Shown here: positions 37,172 through 49,849 of the stretch, one piece after another
Numbering within the stretch: position 1 is the first letter of the stretch
Layout of the letters: every line of letters starts with the position of its first letter
Assembly (NCBI GenBank): GCA_963971425.1
Contig: OZ020525.1
Span: 3,331,560-3,395,559 of the forward strand
DNA: 64,000 nucleotides
Direction of reading: 5' to 3'
From: Bryoerythrophyllum caledonicum
Lineage: Eukaryota; Streptophyta; Bryopsida; Pottiales; Pottiaceae
Program-made: the position numbers and the translations under genes
Notes under the pieces: model-generated
Databases searched by the model: none
The model's input: the letters and a program-made list of their open reading frames with translations, nothing else
Told to the model about the DNA's origin: nothing

Positions 37172-38083
37172 GCCATAAAATATCTGTAACTGTCAAATGG
37201 ACAACATACATATCACATCCAAAAAACCAATCCTCAAAATCCATGTTCAAGTCTCCAACGTCTTCACATCAAAACCTATTCTCAAACCCTAGCCTCTAAA
37301 CGTTGACATAAGACTTGGTCTCAGAAACTAACAATCAAATCTCAAACATCACATAACATCTAAGCCTGTCACATACCACGGATCCAAAACCCTAAACCCT
37401 CAACAACACATCCACTAACCTCCAAAGTCCTAATTCGGTCTCCAACCTATTGACATACAACTCAGCCTCAAAAAACCAAACATCCAGCAACGTAACATCT
37501 AAACAATCGACTTCCAAGTCCAAAATCTAATTCTCCAACACAACCTCAAATCCTAGTTCGAAATCCCGAATTTCGCGACCTAAACCTAAATTCTCAAACC
37601 CTAGTCTCCTAACTAATAACATACGAATCGAACCTGTCGTGACATGCACAATACCTGCAACAAGGGACTTGGAGACGATGCGCGACACCCAGCCTTCACT
37701 GCCGCGGTACTCGATGGGGCGACCTCCAGGACTCACCCTCCTCAGCGATTCCCCCCCTGCTTCCCCTCCCGCCATGATCCTCCTCGTCGCTCACTCCGGC
37801 ATCGTGAATATGAAGCTTTTCACCGCTGCTGCGCAGATTGCGAGAGGTCTGAGAAGCATCAGTGGCTTTGCCAACTCGCAGCGAAGGTGACGAGGTATGA
37901 CTTGGGTATTGGAGGACTATCGGGCAGGTATAGAGCAAGTATCAAGAGAGGGTATCATAGGAGTGTCTCCAGGGACATACCCGATCACGTACCACATCTG
38001 TAAGAGACTCAGTATTGGCCGGGTAACGAGTCTGGTTGCGGTATCCGGTACCAAGCGGGTTTGGATTGGGCTGAAGTCTGTAT
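37172..38083 (-). repeat. Left arm of inverted duplication (TIM-family promoter, exon 1 and partial intron 1)
   Basis: The arm matches 40372-41323 in reverse complement over roughly 0.9 kb with few changes and one indel of about 30 bases near 37960. It carries a copy of TIM exon 1 on the minus strand (37775-37655, MAGGEAGGESLRRVSPGG) with an intact GT donor. No further TIM exons follow; downstream on the same strand lies the TMEM192-like gene. Splicing exon 1 into that gene's exon 2 would be out of frame. Confidence 0.9.
37655..37775 (-). pseudogene. Orphan duplicated first exon of TIM17/22/23-family gene
   Basis: These 121 bases encode about 40 residues that differ from the functional exon 1 at one place (AGGES against AGRES). 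The donor site is kept but no matching exons 2-4 exist on this side. It may act as a promoter or 5' leader for the adjacent TMEM192-like gene. Confidence 0.8.
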
Positions 38084-39256
38084 AGCTGTGAGGAACGGCT
38101 TCTTGACGTCGAGGGTTTCACATTTTGTGGAGGCTAGGCGTGAATTGTGTCAGTTTTCGTGCCTGGACAAGCTTTTGCGTGTCGCTGGATGATGGGAGAA
38201 AGCTTCACAATCAGTTTTGTGTGAAAATCTGTTATTCTCTAGCAATTGAATGTATGATTTTACTTCTTTTTGTATTGAACAACCTTTAGATCAGTGGAAT
38301 CAATTGATAATTACATCACATTTTGGGATGTATGATCGATGTATACAATAGTTACAAAAATTAGTATTTGTGTTGAGCCCGATTTAATGACACATGGCAT
38401 TTCAAATTCAGTTAGTTGAAAAATCTTCAATTCAAAGGTGTATATACTGCTAAATTGATATATGCTTTTTGTATTCAAAAAATTAAATATGTGACCACAG
38501 ATTCTTAAGGTATCTTGCATACGTAGATAACAAAGACTACCTTTGTCGTGTTGAAGACAACGGGTCAGTATACTAGTTACAAAATAAAGTAGATGCAAAG
38601 ACGTGTTGTTACCTTTTCAGCGGATATCACCTGGGTATCGATGGTGTCCGTTTAGGATTTTATATTATTGAGAAACTAAAATAATGGTTGTATAGTGAGC
38701 ACATTTAATTTGGCTTGTTGGGGACGACATGGGTTCTACTATACCATTCTATTGATCCTTAAAATCAGTTGTAAATAGTTTTAAATATCTATTATCAAAC
38801 TTGAAGAGCAAAAGCTTGAAGAATCTTAAGAGCAAAGCTTGAAAATCATAAGACCCTGTTATTATAAATCACTATGAATAAACAACATTATTTACAAATT
38901 TTGTATTATTCAAATCAATAGACAATGGACTACACATTATTGCACACCATTAGAGCAATTTACATCAATACAGATGCAATTTCAAAATATATTGATAGGT
39001 CACAAACCAATAATGATTAAAGTAATAATAAAATTAACAATTATAAATTATTTTTTTCTTTAATTGTAATGATATTTGAAATCCTATAAAATTTTAATTG
39101 CTTCAATTGGATAAAAATTATATTTATTTGATAATATCAATTTATTATTTACTTCAAGTCTTTAAAATTTGAAGGTATAAATAATGACTATTTATGTATT
39201 ATTTTATGATACCAATAACGCACTTTTAGATATTTATATTTTAAAATTGATTAGAG

Positions 39257-39287
<31 letters not shown>

Positions 39288-40371
39288 GTAAAAGGCCTAT
39301 GGGTATCATGTAATACCTAGATGATACCTATTGTAAGAGGTGGCAATGTGTGGCATTTACTTTTATTAGATTACATCTACTTTTTCCAATTATAGTTAAC
39401 TTATCCAAACTTACTGTATCCATTGAAGACAACGGGTAAGTACACTACTTTTCATAATCATGCGTTGAACATGGGGATTGTTTATGAAGACCCACCGCGC
39501 TTATTATTCATCCACTTGAAGATTTCGTGAGCAATAATAACAACTTCCCACTCAACAAACATAAGTAGAATGATAGAGAAAACCAATTTTAATGTTGTTC
39601 TTTATTGTTGCTGACGAGGGTATGAACGGAATTATTCAAATCCTCGTTGGAACGCTTCAACCCTTGAATTTCACACCAAAGATCTCCGAGTGCCAACTCC
39701 ACGTTAGATCTCCACCGTTTATTTAGTTGTAGTTCTTGGCACGTTTGTGATTATCATAAGGATGCCACTGCTTCTCAACTTGTTATTCTTTGGTGTGCAA
39801 TCCCCTACCTCAAGGTATAACATAGATCTATTGAGTTTATGCTATGAAGAAATATGCAATTATCTTGAGCCAAAGTAGGATAGCCCTGTCCAGGCACGGT
39901 GGAAAAAAACAATTTCGCACTCTTCAAAGGCATGTATCTTATTATCCACACAGTCCAAGTTTACGAATGTATTTGGTGTCTTCTTGTAGTACTTAATTTG
40001 AATTTATGACCCTTAGGAATAAGTAAACCGTTGTCTAAATTAGTCTACTAATATCTCATCTCAAAGTGGCAGTTTCGAGGTGATTTGGTGAAGCATGAGG
40101 CACGGTACTTAAACCCTTAAAACGTCAAAAGGTGCCACTAGTGACCAAAACATTCTACATGTATAATGTTGTATTTGAACATGATAACATTAACATATTG
40201 AAATGACCTCCAAATGAAAGATGTTAGTTGAACAATCTTCAATCCAAAGGTGCAATTCTTCTTGAACTTGAAATTTTTCTTTTAGGTATTCTATAGAGTA
40301 AATACGTGCCCACATGCCCGTCTATACCTTTTAGTAGAGTGATAGAGTGATACCCTGAAAGCGCTTTCCTT
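38084..40371. other. Spacer of inverted duplication, A/T-rich
   Basis: This 2.3-kb region has no gene. It holds an (AT)n run at about 39260-39287 and short direct echoes: TTAGTTGAAAAATCTTC at about 38412 with a near copy at about 40226, and GAAGACAACGGGT at about 38553 and 39425. These suggest decayed repeats. Confidence 0.5.
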
Positions 40372-41323
40372 TACAGACTTCAGACCAATCCAAACCCGCT
40401 TGGTACCGGATACCGCAACCAGACTCGTTACCCGGCCAATACTGAGTCTCTTACAGATGTGGTACGTGATCGGGTATGTCCCTACCTCCCCACGCCCGTT
40501 CTGTTCAGAACCGAGGAGGCACTCCTCTGATACCCTCTCTTGATACTCGCTCTATACCTGACCGATAGTCCTCCAATACCCAAGTCATACCTCGTCACCT
40601 TCGCTGCGAGTTGGCAAAGCCACTGATGCTTCTCAGACCTCTCGCAATCTGCGCAGCAGCGGTGAAAAGCTTCATATTCACGATGCCAGAGTGAGCGACG
40701 AGGAGGATCATGGCGGGAGGGGAAGCAGGGCGGGAATCGCTGAGGAGGGTGAGTCCTGGAGGTCGCCCCATCGAGTACCGCGGCAGTGAAGGCTGGGTGT
40801 CGCGCATCGTCTCCAAGTCCCTTGTTGCAGGTATTGTGCATGTCACGACAGGTTCAATTCATATGTTATTAGTTAGGAGACTAGGGTTTGAGAATTTAGG
40901 TTTAGGTCGCGAAATTCGGGATTTTTGAACTAGGGTTTGAGGTTGCGTTGGAGAATTAGATTTTGGACTTGGAAGTCGATTGTTTAGATGTTATGTTGCC
41001 CTGGATGTTTGGTTTTTTGAGGCTAAGTTGTATGTCAATAGGTTGGAGACCGAATTAGGACTTTGGAGGTTAGTGGATGTGTTGTTGAGGGTTTAGGGTT
41101 TTGGATCCGTGGTATGTGACAGGCTTAGATGTTATGTGATGTTTGAGATTTGATTGTTAGTTTCCGAGACCAAGTCTTTTGTCGACGTTTAGAGGCTAGG
41201 GTTTGAGAATAGGTTTTGATGTGAAGACGTTGGAGACTTGAACCTGGATTTTGAGGATTGGTTTTTTGGATGTGGTATGTATGTTGTCCATTTGACAGTC
41301 ACATATATTTTATGGCTGATCAG
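40372..41323 (+). repeat. Right arm of inverted duplication
   Basis: The reverse-complement partner of 37172-38083. It contains the promoter, first exon and first part of intron 1 of the complete TIM-family gene. Confidence 0.9.
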
Positions 41324-42887
41324 GTTTCGGTATCAGTTTCTGATATCAAGTTGTATGTTTCTGAGTTCAGTGTTAATTACCCTTTAGAGGCAAGTGTTTG
41401 ATGTTTTGACGTGGAATTTGAGATTCTTTGCAGCAGATGCATGTATGATAGTTTCAAATGTTATCGTGTGCGGGGGTGGAGTTTAGTTGTCCATTTCTGA
41501 GCCCAATTTGCGTATAGAGATCCTGGAGACGCTGTGTAAGGTTTTAGATGTGGAATTTAGAATCTCTTGCAGCTGGTGCATGTTGTTCATATGACATTCT
41601 CAGATACTTTATGATCTATGAAGTTCGGGAAAAGTCTACTGTGAAGTGTCTGGAGTTCACTGGTTGCTGTTTTGTGGCTAATGTTTTGGATATGGAATTC
41701 TAGATCCCTAGCAGCAAGATACTATCAACGCTAGAGAACCTTTAATAGTTCTACTTTCACTGAATCAGATATACAACATGCACCATGGGATAGATGGGAT
41801 AGTTGCGTGGCTTTTGAGAACCGGATTTCAAATGTGGTTGCTTGATGCTTGAGAGTGTGAATTTGTTTGCAGGAGGTGTTGGTACGGGAGCAGGGGTTCT
41901 AATTGGAGCAGTGAAGGGGCAGCCTGCTCTGCGATTTGGAGCGACAGTGGGCATCAATTTCCTTGTTGCAGCCTCTTGCTTCTGCGGTAATTTATATTCC
42001 ATTGATACACTGTAGATTTTGAATGCCAATCTCGGTGTGTTTCTCAGAAGAAGATGTGGATTAGAGATGAACCCCAGGTTTTGAGTCAAACTTTGAAGCT
42101 AATTCTATCATTCTCATCATAAATCCTCTGGTGTTTGGTTTTTAAGGCGCTCAAGAAATCTCACGAGAGCTTCGAGCTTCTGATCCGGAGCATTGGGTGG
42201 ACTCCGTTATTGGAGGACTTGCTAGCGGAGCTTTGCTGGGGCACTTCCAAGGTATTTTTACGTGCCTTAGAGTACATGGATTTCGTTTCCACAACATCGC
42301 TTATCAATGCTCTAAAGCAGATTATTTATAGCAACATTTGCGTGAGTTAACATATCGTTCTTCTGCCGTTGTGGTATTATTTTTTTCATATTGATCGCCA
42401 GTCCTATTGATCACTTTAGCTCTTAACTTAAGAGTTTTCCTTTTTCCTTTCAGCAGAAGTGGCCTTCTTACTCAGCGTCGGTTTTTGAGAGTTCTGTTTA
42501 CTCGGAAACTCGATGTAATGAGTTAACTGCATTAATACGTTTTACGGTTTTGCAGGAGGACGAGCAAGAGCACTTCCCATGGGCATACTTTTTGCCGGCG
42601 TCGGCACAGGGTTACACCTAGGAGCTGTCCAATACAGAGAGTACCGGTTGCGCCACTTTCTTCTTAATGCTCTTTCCTCAGAGTCGCCAGCAGTGGAGTC
42701 TCACGTTGAAGTCTCACCAGTGGAGGAGAATCCAAACGAGGAAAACTCCTGGCGACTACCTGACTGGTTCCCCATCCAGATGTTAACACCTGAACAGGCT
42801 GCCAAGCGCGCATCCGAAGAGGAAAGGAAGCGCCAGCAATCTCTCAAAAGCTTGCAAACCGGAGACAACTTGCAGCAAACTTCATAG
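40710..42887 (+). CDS. TIM17/22/23-family membrane protein
   Basis: Four exons give 223 residues: 40710-40830, 41873-41986, 42147-42251, 42556-42887. The core shows the Gly-rich helices of the Tim17/Tim22/Tim23/OEP16 superfamily: GGVGTGAGVLIGAVKGQPALR (split at residue 41), RFGATVGINFLVAAS, DSVIGGLASGALLGHFQGG and LFAGVGTGLHLGAVQYREYR. Members form channels or translocase subunits in mitochondrial or chloroplast membranes; which membrane cannot be told here. The C-terminal 70 residues are hydrophilic and end in a Glu/Lys/Gln-rich part (EQAAKRASEEERKRQQ). Intron 1 is over 1 kb and its first half lies in the duplicated arm. The start ATG is in context GATCATGGCG. Confidence 0.82.
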
Positions 42888-44461
42888 CATTCAACCTCAT
42901 CTGTTGTTTGGAGCGCGCACGGTTCAAACCAAGCTCACAGTCAACAGACAACCCTGAGGAGGTTCAATTCATGCGCTTTTTTCCATGCCTGGTCATAAAC
43001 GAGGTTTCACATCAACAACACCTCGAAGGATATGCGCTGTTGTTCGTAGCAAGAAATCATCACTCCATTGAGTTCCCATGTCTTAAGCTCCCTCGAATAA
43101 ACTCGGTTTGGATTCCATCTCAGATCGCTCATGTGTTTTGCAATAACCGCTTCTCCCATCCTTTTACATGCCACAGAAAACAACGTCTGTGTACCTCAAC
43201 CGACGTTTTCCAGAAGATAAGTGAAACAAACCTCTTCCGAACTCAACATTGATCTGCTTCCTTCTTTTCAGTAGTAGATCAACTCCTCCTAAATATCTTC
43301 CGAAACCCGGGGTCGCCCTCGGAAAGAAAAAGAAAAGTGGGAGGAAAAGAAAAAGAAAAGTGGGAGGAAAAGAAAAAGAAAAGATAAAAGGCAGGCATCG
43401 TCACAGAGCAAGTGGAGGAGGAGCACAACAGAAGACAAAGAGAAGGTCCGAGAGTGTTTTCACAGCATTCTCTTCATAGCAACGACGCTGCCCGTCCCGT
43501 CCCTCGCCTTCATCATCATCAGGAGTAGCGCTCTTGCTATAACGGAAGAGTGGCGTGTTGTCATGGAGTGTATTGGGGTTTTCGTTCGGGAGACAATGGT
43601 GGTAGTAGGCTAGAGAGTTTGTGCGAGAGTGAGCGTGTTTGAGAGTGAGCGAATCCCTTAGTTTAGGTGGCGTAACGTACACCACAACGTTGCGTCCTTA
43701 CGCAACAACAACAACAACAGGAGCAGGAGCAAAAGATGAGATGAGGGCGTGGTGAAGAAGAGCCAGGGTTTGTTTTCGTTGTGGGTCGGTGGTGGCGGCT
43801 GAGTTGCATTTTGTGGGTCTCTTTGAATGACTCTTCCGAAGGTTTACAACTGAGAGATGATGATAGGGAGAGGAGGGTTTGTGTAATTAACGGGGGGCAT
43901 TGACGTCCGTGGAAGGAATCTCCTAGAATTGTGTCGATCTCTGTCTGTGCAATTGAGAGGAGCATGTGTAGCGGAGGAGCGTCTTAGGTTTCGTCGTCTT
44001 CTCGGCGAGTCTCTCGCCCCAGATCGTTTTCCGTGGACAGAGATCAGGGGAGACTTTTTAGGTCTGTAATTACATCTGGTTGGGGTTTCCGGAAGCTGCT
44101 TCTGATGGTGGCTGCCTAGAAGAAGAGATGCGGAAGAATTGCTGCTGTGATGTGCATATCCCTCATTCAGCGCCAGGAGGAACAGATAGAAAATTCGGTT
44201 CCAGAGTTATGTACATTGAGAAAAATGCGTTCGCTCAAAGTATGGAGCGTGCACTTTGTGGGTTTTTAGCTTAGCCGCTGCTGCATCAGCCTGCCTTTTG
44301 AAAGATCGCCATGGCGTCGACGGAATTGAGCTACTGTAGATGATGATCTAGTCGTAGTTGTAGTAGTCGTAGTAGTAGTAGGGCAGATAGAAGAGTTTTG
44401 TTGTAGCTGTAGTTGTGGTTGGTGCTGGATTGCGTATGTGGTTGCAATCGCACAGAGAACA
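42888..44461. other. TIM-family 3' flank and CERES-like 5' region
   Basis: It includes a GGAAAAGAAAAAGAAAAGTG direct repeat at about 43340-43385 and TAG-rich microsatellites near 44350-44380. Short open frames on both strands have no family resemblance. The 5' leader of the CERES-like gene probably occupies the right part. Confidence 0.4.
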
Positions 44462-47400
44462 ATGACGACCAAGAAGATGTACAGATATACTAAGGATACC
44501 CTGTTGGCTTTTGCCAGCCTGCCCTCTTGCCAGACTCGCCCTGATGGCATAGACCCTGTTTTATGGAGGTATGTATGTGGGGATGGTTTTTTTAACTGAG
44601 GATAGAGCTGGGAGATTAAGTTTGGAGATTAATGTGTGTTGTATGAAGATATGTGTGATGATTTTTTGACTCCGTATCATCCTTTGGAGGTCCTGAATCT
44701 TCTTCTGGGTTTCATCAGCTTAGAGGTTTGAGTATTAGGTAGGCTTGATTGAGCTGAGTGATGAATTCTGGAAACGTGATGTGTGTGTGTATGCAGAGAT
44801 TCGGTGAATTCCGACGTGGTGGAGAGAAATATTGCAATTCCGGTGGTGCCGCCTTCCCGAGGCCTCGTACGCAGAGATAGGTGAGATTTTGGATTGAGCG
44901 TTTGCAGCTTAGTTGACACGGTTTCCCTTACGAGCTCAATGACCATGTGGTTACCCTCAGCTCAATTGTTGGGGTAAGATTTCGTTTTGATTAATAGGTG
45001 TTGGGTACCTTGGAAAGGGCTTTCCATCTGGTTGAACGGTAAATCAAATTCCATGGTTGATGCTTGTGGATGGACCATGTATTTAACTATGCGCAGAATT
45101 TACTTCTAAGTGAGATTGGTCTGAGTTCGGAACTCGGTGACTATAGTAATTGGCACAGGGGATTATGATTCATCACCAGAAGTTTCCTCTGAGGACTGAT
45201 GTAATAAGATAATGGAAGATGATGGAGTCCCCGCTGATCATGAGGAAATTGCTATCTATATGATGAGGAGCACTTGGTCTGAAAATGATGAGTAGTAGTG
45301 CGCCTGGTTTCGAGCCTCTGATGATGGTGTGGTTGGACAGTGACTTGGCTTACAGTAAGTCGCCGGTTGATGACATTCCCGAGTGGAGGAGACCCAATGG
45401 CGGAGGTGCCATTTTGCAGTCCGGGCCTCGGAGGAAACCCTACGAAGAAGAGCCTCTGGGCAACGCCTTTTCCAGCAGCTACCCTCCCCGGCCTTCTGGG
45501 CCCTGGGTTGACCAAAACGGTCCGATTAGGCCACCGCCTCATGACCGGCCTGGCTCTAATGGGCCCCCCGGTAGATGGGACCACCGCAATGGCGACAGAG
45601 ACCGTGAACGAGGCCGCCTCCCACAAGAATGGGATGCTGATGAAGGAGGTCAGTGTGCAATGCTTTCTATCAGAGTTGTTTCATGCTTTCTGTGAGTTTG
45701 AAGACACTTCTGCATTTTAGGAAGCCCTCACTGAACACTTTTGGTAAGCATGAAACAGGTTGCCATAGTTTGCATTCTTGTTGATGTTTTAGACACTGGT
45801 GATATGTGCAGGACCAGGGGGGAAAGGAGATGCAGGCCTACGCCCCTGGGTTGAGCGTGATGGCCTTTTAGGGAGCGGGAACCGACCTCCACCTCAAGGC
45901 CACAATCGCATTGGCCGACCAGCTGACAATTACCAGCCTTCTCGTCCTCTTATTAAGGTCAGGAAAGAAGCTTCTTGCTTGTGCTATTTGTCTCTGAGCC
46001 TGCTAGTTTTTCATTGCATTGTTTGTGGCATTCCAAGTGTATCTCGTATGTTGCCATCTGCAAAACAATGAGGAGAGCGCACCCTTCGCAAGTCTATATG
46101 ACTGGTGCAGTCTTTTAGTGATGCTTTGAGGATGGGGTCAGTTTGTTATGTATGGGCTACTGACTCCGAAAATATTTCTCGATACGGTATGACAGATGCT
46201 GATTCTCCGTCCGACTTCGAGGTGTTCTGTAATCTGCTGAAAGTTTGATTTTCTGCTTTGTAAATGCTGTGTCCAGGCAGTTTTGGAAGTGCACAATTTC
46301 CACCATTGTGTTCTTATCTACTTTTTGGCTCCATGGTACCAAGATTCACTGATTTGTCTTTGCTCTGACTCTTTTTTTTTCTACAGACGCCGTCATATGG
46401 ACGTCGGGAGGATACTGATATTGTGAATGATGAGACTTTCGGGTTCTTAGAAACCTCTAACGATGATAGATCTGTTGAGGAGCGCAAGCGTCGTGGTGAG
46501 CACAACAGATTATCTCAATCATCGTGTATTGTATCTGTATTGGGATCTCGCCTCTTTTGTTGGACTCCTTTCTGGTGTCTCTAGAGGGTTGCAAGATTAC
46601 AGATGCCATGGTTTGTCTTTTTGTTATGCGATCTCCATTTTCTGTCTAAATATGGCACTTCTTCAATTGTGAGGTATGGTCACTGTGCGCAACCAACATG
46701 CGCAAAATGGATTGTTTTTGTAGATTCGGTCTCAAGTTGTTCGCGTGCTGTGTGCAGAGTCCTTTGAATTGATGCGTAAAGAGCAGCACAGGCAGCTGCA
46801 GGAACCAAAGCAGCCTCTGACAAAGTCCGACGACTCGACTGTAAATCGCAAACATGACGAGAATAGTCTTTGGGACAACCTCTCTCATCAGTCTCCTCCA
46901 CACTCACCTATTGGCAAGACTGTTGTTCCCCCTGTCCCAACGCCTCCTCGACCTGCTGTTCCACCTGGTTTTTCAAAAGTGGTCCAGCAACGGCCAACCC
47001 TCTTACAACAGGTACTCATTTTTGTGATCCAGTAGAGTAACTTCAACTTCATTTCACGTCTTTTGTTCAAAATAACTTTTGAGACAGTGGTACATGGCTG
47101 CAAACTTCACTGATCACTCTATTTGTTGTGTAGGAGGATGAAGCACAAGGATCTCTTGACCCTACTTCGAAAGACGCTTTGATCAAGGATCAAACTTCCT
47201 TGGATTCTGACCAGACAGATGATTCTTCTTCAGCTCATTCCAGCAGTAGTGTAGCCGACATTAAAGAAGTGAAATGTGCAACGCTCGTTGCCAAAGAGAG
47301 GATCATAGAGCTGGATGTTATTGAAACGAAAGTTGTAGTTACTGAGGCCATGGAGGACAGTGCTGTGAACGGCTCTCTTCCAAGCTTGAGTGGGACAAGA

Positions 47401-49059
47401 TCAAGAAATGTACCTGATGTGTGGAGTTTCAGCCTGGAAGCTCAGGACGGAGATTCAATTAGTGATATCCTGTCCACCGAAGATGCAGGCAGCATTCGGA
47501 AAGAGTCGTTGCTTGACAAGCTATTTGGCAATGCCGCACCGACAATCATTGACGACGTTGTTCTTCCTTCTGATCTGCTAAGGGACGAGGTAACATACAT
47601 TCCTTCTTTTCTGTTCAACTTATTTCAGTTGGCTTGAAGCTGTATATTTCGATAAGTAAATGCTCCGATATGGTTTATCCTACAATTGTATGCCAATGTG
47701 TAATAAGTGATAGGTTGTTTTCTTGAAGTTAAGGTTTTAGAGACTCTAAATCTGGGTCTTGATATTTCGTCTGTGACGTGACAGCCTCTTATCGCAGCTC
47801 CAGAAGAAGACAGTTGGTCTGAAAGCCTCTCAAAAACATCTAAATTCGCTCACTGGTTTCATACAGAAGGTACTCGGTCCTGCTAAAAGTATTGTTTCCT
47901 TTTGTTTGCCCACATGCTCCAAATTATTTTTTCTGCGAGCGTCTTTTTTTTTCTGTTTTTCCTCGTTATTCCAGCATGGTTGTTGACACTAACTGTTCAA
48001 CTCAAAAATTTATGAAGTATTTTCTAGATCAACTTCTGCAACTTCCTGATCCTTACCAAGTTTTTAATATGTGACCGCAGAAGATAAGTTCACAACAAGC
48101 CAAACAAACAGTTCCAAAAACCTCATGTCTTTGTTTGGCAACACGGACGACACCATTTCCGTGAAGAAAGACGTCCCGAGTACAACTATTACAACCGCAC
48201 CCGGAATCAAGTCCGGATTCATTCCAATGCCGGTGGGTCCTTCCCTGGAAGACATCGAGAAGGGCCTCAACCACAGCGCTCCCAAGAACGGTTTCATCAA
48301 GCGCTCCGCTCCTGTCTTCATGACATGCGAAGACATTGAACAGGCACTGTTAGCTGAAGCTGTGGGAGGCGGCGACTCCCACAGCCAAGCGCCTCCTCCT
48401 CCTCCTCCTCCTCCCCCAGTTGCAGTACCAGAGGAGATTGCCCCTCCCAAAGACGCCGCAAGCGCCTCCCAACACCTCCTTGCGCTCTTGCTGAAGCGAC
48501 CCAGCGAATTGGACGATGCAAGCCCCATCCTGGGCGTGGAGCAGCAGGCCTGGAAGAAACCAGAGCCAACCAGCGGCAACCAAGTCCACACGCTGGAGAC
48601 GCTGTTCAACAAGGCGTTCATGAGCGAGCTCCAATCCTCCCACGAACCAGCCCGGATGTTCACGGACGAGAGCTCAGAGATCCCCAAGGCCACCGAAGAT
48701 TTCATCCCCAAACCCAGCAGCTGGTTCAACTCATGGAACAACATGTGGCCGGACAGCAAAGACGTCGAAGCAGCCGGCCATCACCATCCCGTGTCGGAAG
48801 AGGCCAGTGCACCTCCGCTTCCTGGACTGTGGGGGAATAACGACGACAAGAGCAACAAGCCGTTCCCGGAGGTGGTCTCAAGGAAGCCAGCAGCCTTTCT
48901 CAGACCACAACCGTTCAACGGCGACCTGCAGCACATCCAGCTGCCCTCGTTCCAGTTCCCCCAGCCCCCTCAGATCCTGCAGCGCCCCCAGTTCCACTAC
49001 GGCATGGCGATGCCGGAGCACGACGTCCTCAAGCCCCCCCAACCTCAGGTGGTGCACTG

Positions 49060-49091
<32 letters not shown>

Positions 49092-49273
49092 CGCCCTTCC
49101 CAGGCCCCCCCTTCCAGGCCGAGTTCCAGAGGTCCACCACCAAGGGCGGCTATGGCGGCAACAGCGTTGAACGATGGTTCGGCATGGATGCGCGACGAGG
49201 CGTCTTCCCTAACGGCGTCTTCCCTCAGGCGCCTCTCGGAATAGAAGGCGACATGAAGCTGAGGTATGATTAA
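44462..49273 (+). CDS. CERES: CERES-like plant eIF4E-interacting protein
   Basis: Nine exons give 908 residues: 44462-44568, 44797-44880, 45356-45648, 45812-45957, 46387-46495, 46758-47011, 47134-47589, 47785-47869, 48081-49273. All phases agree. CERES (Arabidopsis At4g01290) binds eIF4E/eIFiso4E and promotes translation; it resembles animal 4E-T. The N-terminus carries the 4E-binding type motif YTKDTLLAF (about 9-17). Further family blocks are GRWDHRNGDRDRERGR, WVERDGLLGSGNRPP, YGRREDTDIVNDETFGFLE, ERKRRESFELMRKEQH, SKFAHWFHTEEDK and VFMTCEDIEQALLAE. The C-terminus is low complexity, with ten Pro near residue 615, a Gln run near 845, and Pro/Gln-rich stretches. Exons 1 and 2 are short; exon 1 was chosen because it alone supplies the 4E-binding motif in frame. 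Translation may start upstream if a further 5' exon exists. Confidence 0.85.
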
Positions 49274-49567
49274 CTACCCCCAATCCTAGTGAAAGAGTGA
49301 GATTTCAGATCACTCACATGCTAGTGAAGAGTGCTGGTCCCCTATGCTAGTGAAGAGTGAGGGCTCAGGTGACTTTGACCAGTCACATGAGGAGTATTTG
49401 CAAGCTGTGAAAAGAGTACTGTGTGTGGTCTATGAGTGAGGTAACTCAACGTGCAGAGGTGTAGTGTTTTCTCATATGATGTTGTTGGTTGGGAGATGTG
49501 GCGAACCACGCATGCAGTTGTGTCTGTGTGTGTGCGTGTGTCTGTGTGTGTAGGTGGGTGTTTCTGT

Positions 49568-49635
49568 AAGTAGTAGTAGTAGTAGTAGTAGTAGAAGAAG
49601 AAGTAGTAGCAGCAGCAGTAGTAGTAGTAGTACCT
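49568..49635 (+). repeat. (GTA)n / (GAA)n / (GCA)n microsatellite after CERES-like gene
   Basis: GTAGTAGTA..., AGAAGAAGAAG and GCAGCAGCAG runs lie about 300 bases after the stop codon, probably in the 3' UTR or just beyond. Confidence 0.8.
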
Positions 49636-49849
49636 AGTAGTACTCAGTTGATTTGTGTAGGAGCAGTAGTGTTAGCAAGCTGTATATGGTGTTCCTTTGC
49701 TTGCCTGGGGAAGCAGGGGCTGACAATAAAGATTTAGTAATGTAGTGATGACCGGATGTGCTGCTGCTTCTTCTTTTTCTTGTTGTTTTTGCTTCTTGTG
49801 GTGTGATAGTGAGTCTTTGAGGTGAAAAGTGGAGTTTGTTTGCCAACTA

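Noticed and set aside
36600..37655. Fusion protein of orphan TIM exon 1 with the TMEM192-like exons
   Set aside because: Exon 1 ends in phase 1 while TMEM192-like exon 2 needs phase 2; the joined frame stops within about 20 codons.
37644..38003. 119-codon frames in both duplication arms that look like a duplicated small gene
   Set aside because: They are antisense to TIM exon 1 and its promoter; the plus-strand TIM exon 1 is the one that joins family exons.
42908..43252. 114-codon frame after the TIM-family gene
   Set aside because: Probably 3' UTR; no domain, low-complexity codon pattern, no splice partners.
44266..44550. 94-codon minus-strand frame with a membrane-like segment
   Set aside because: It is antisense to the CERES-like first exon and 5' leader; the plus-strand exon has a clear family match.
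48064..48759. 231-codon minus-strand frame in the last CERES exon
   Set aside because: Shadow of the GC-rich coding exon.
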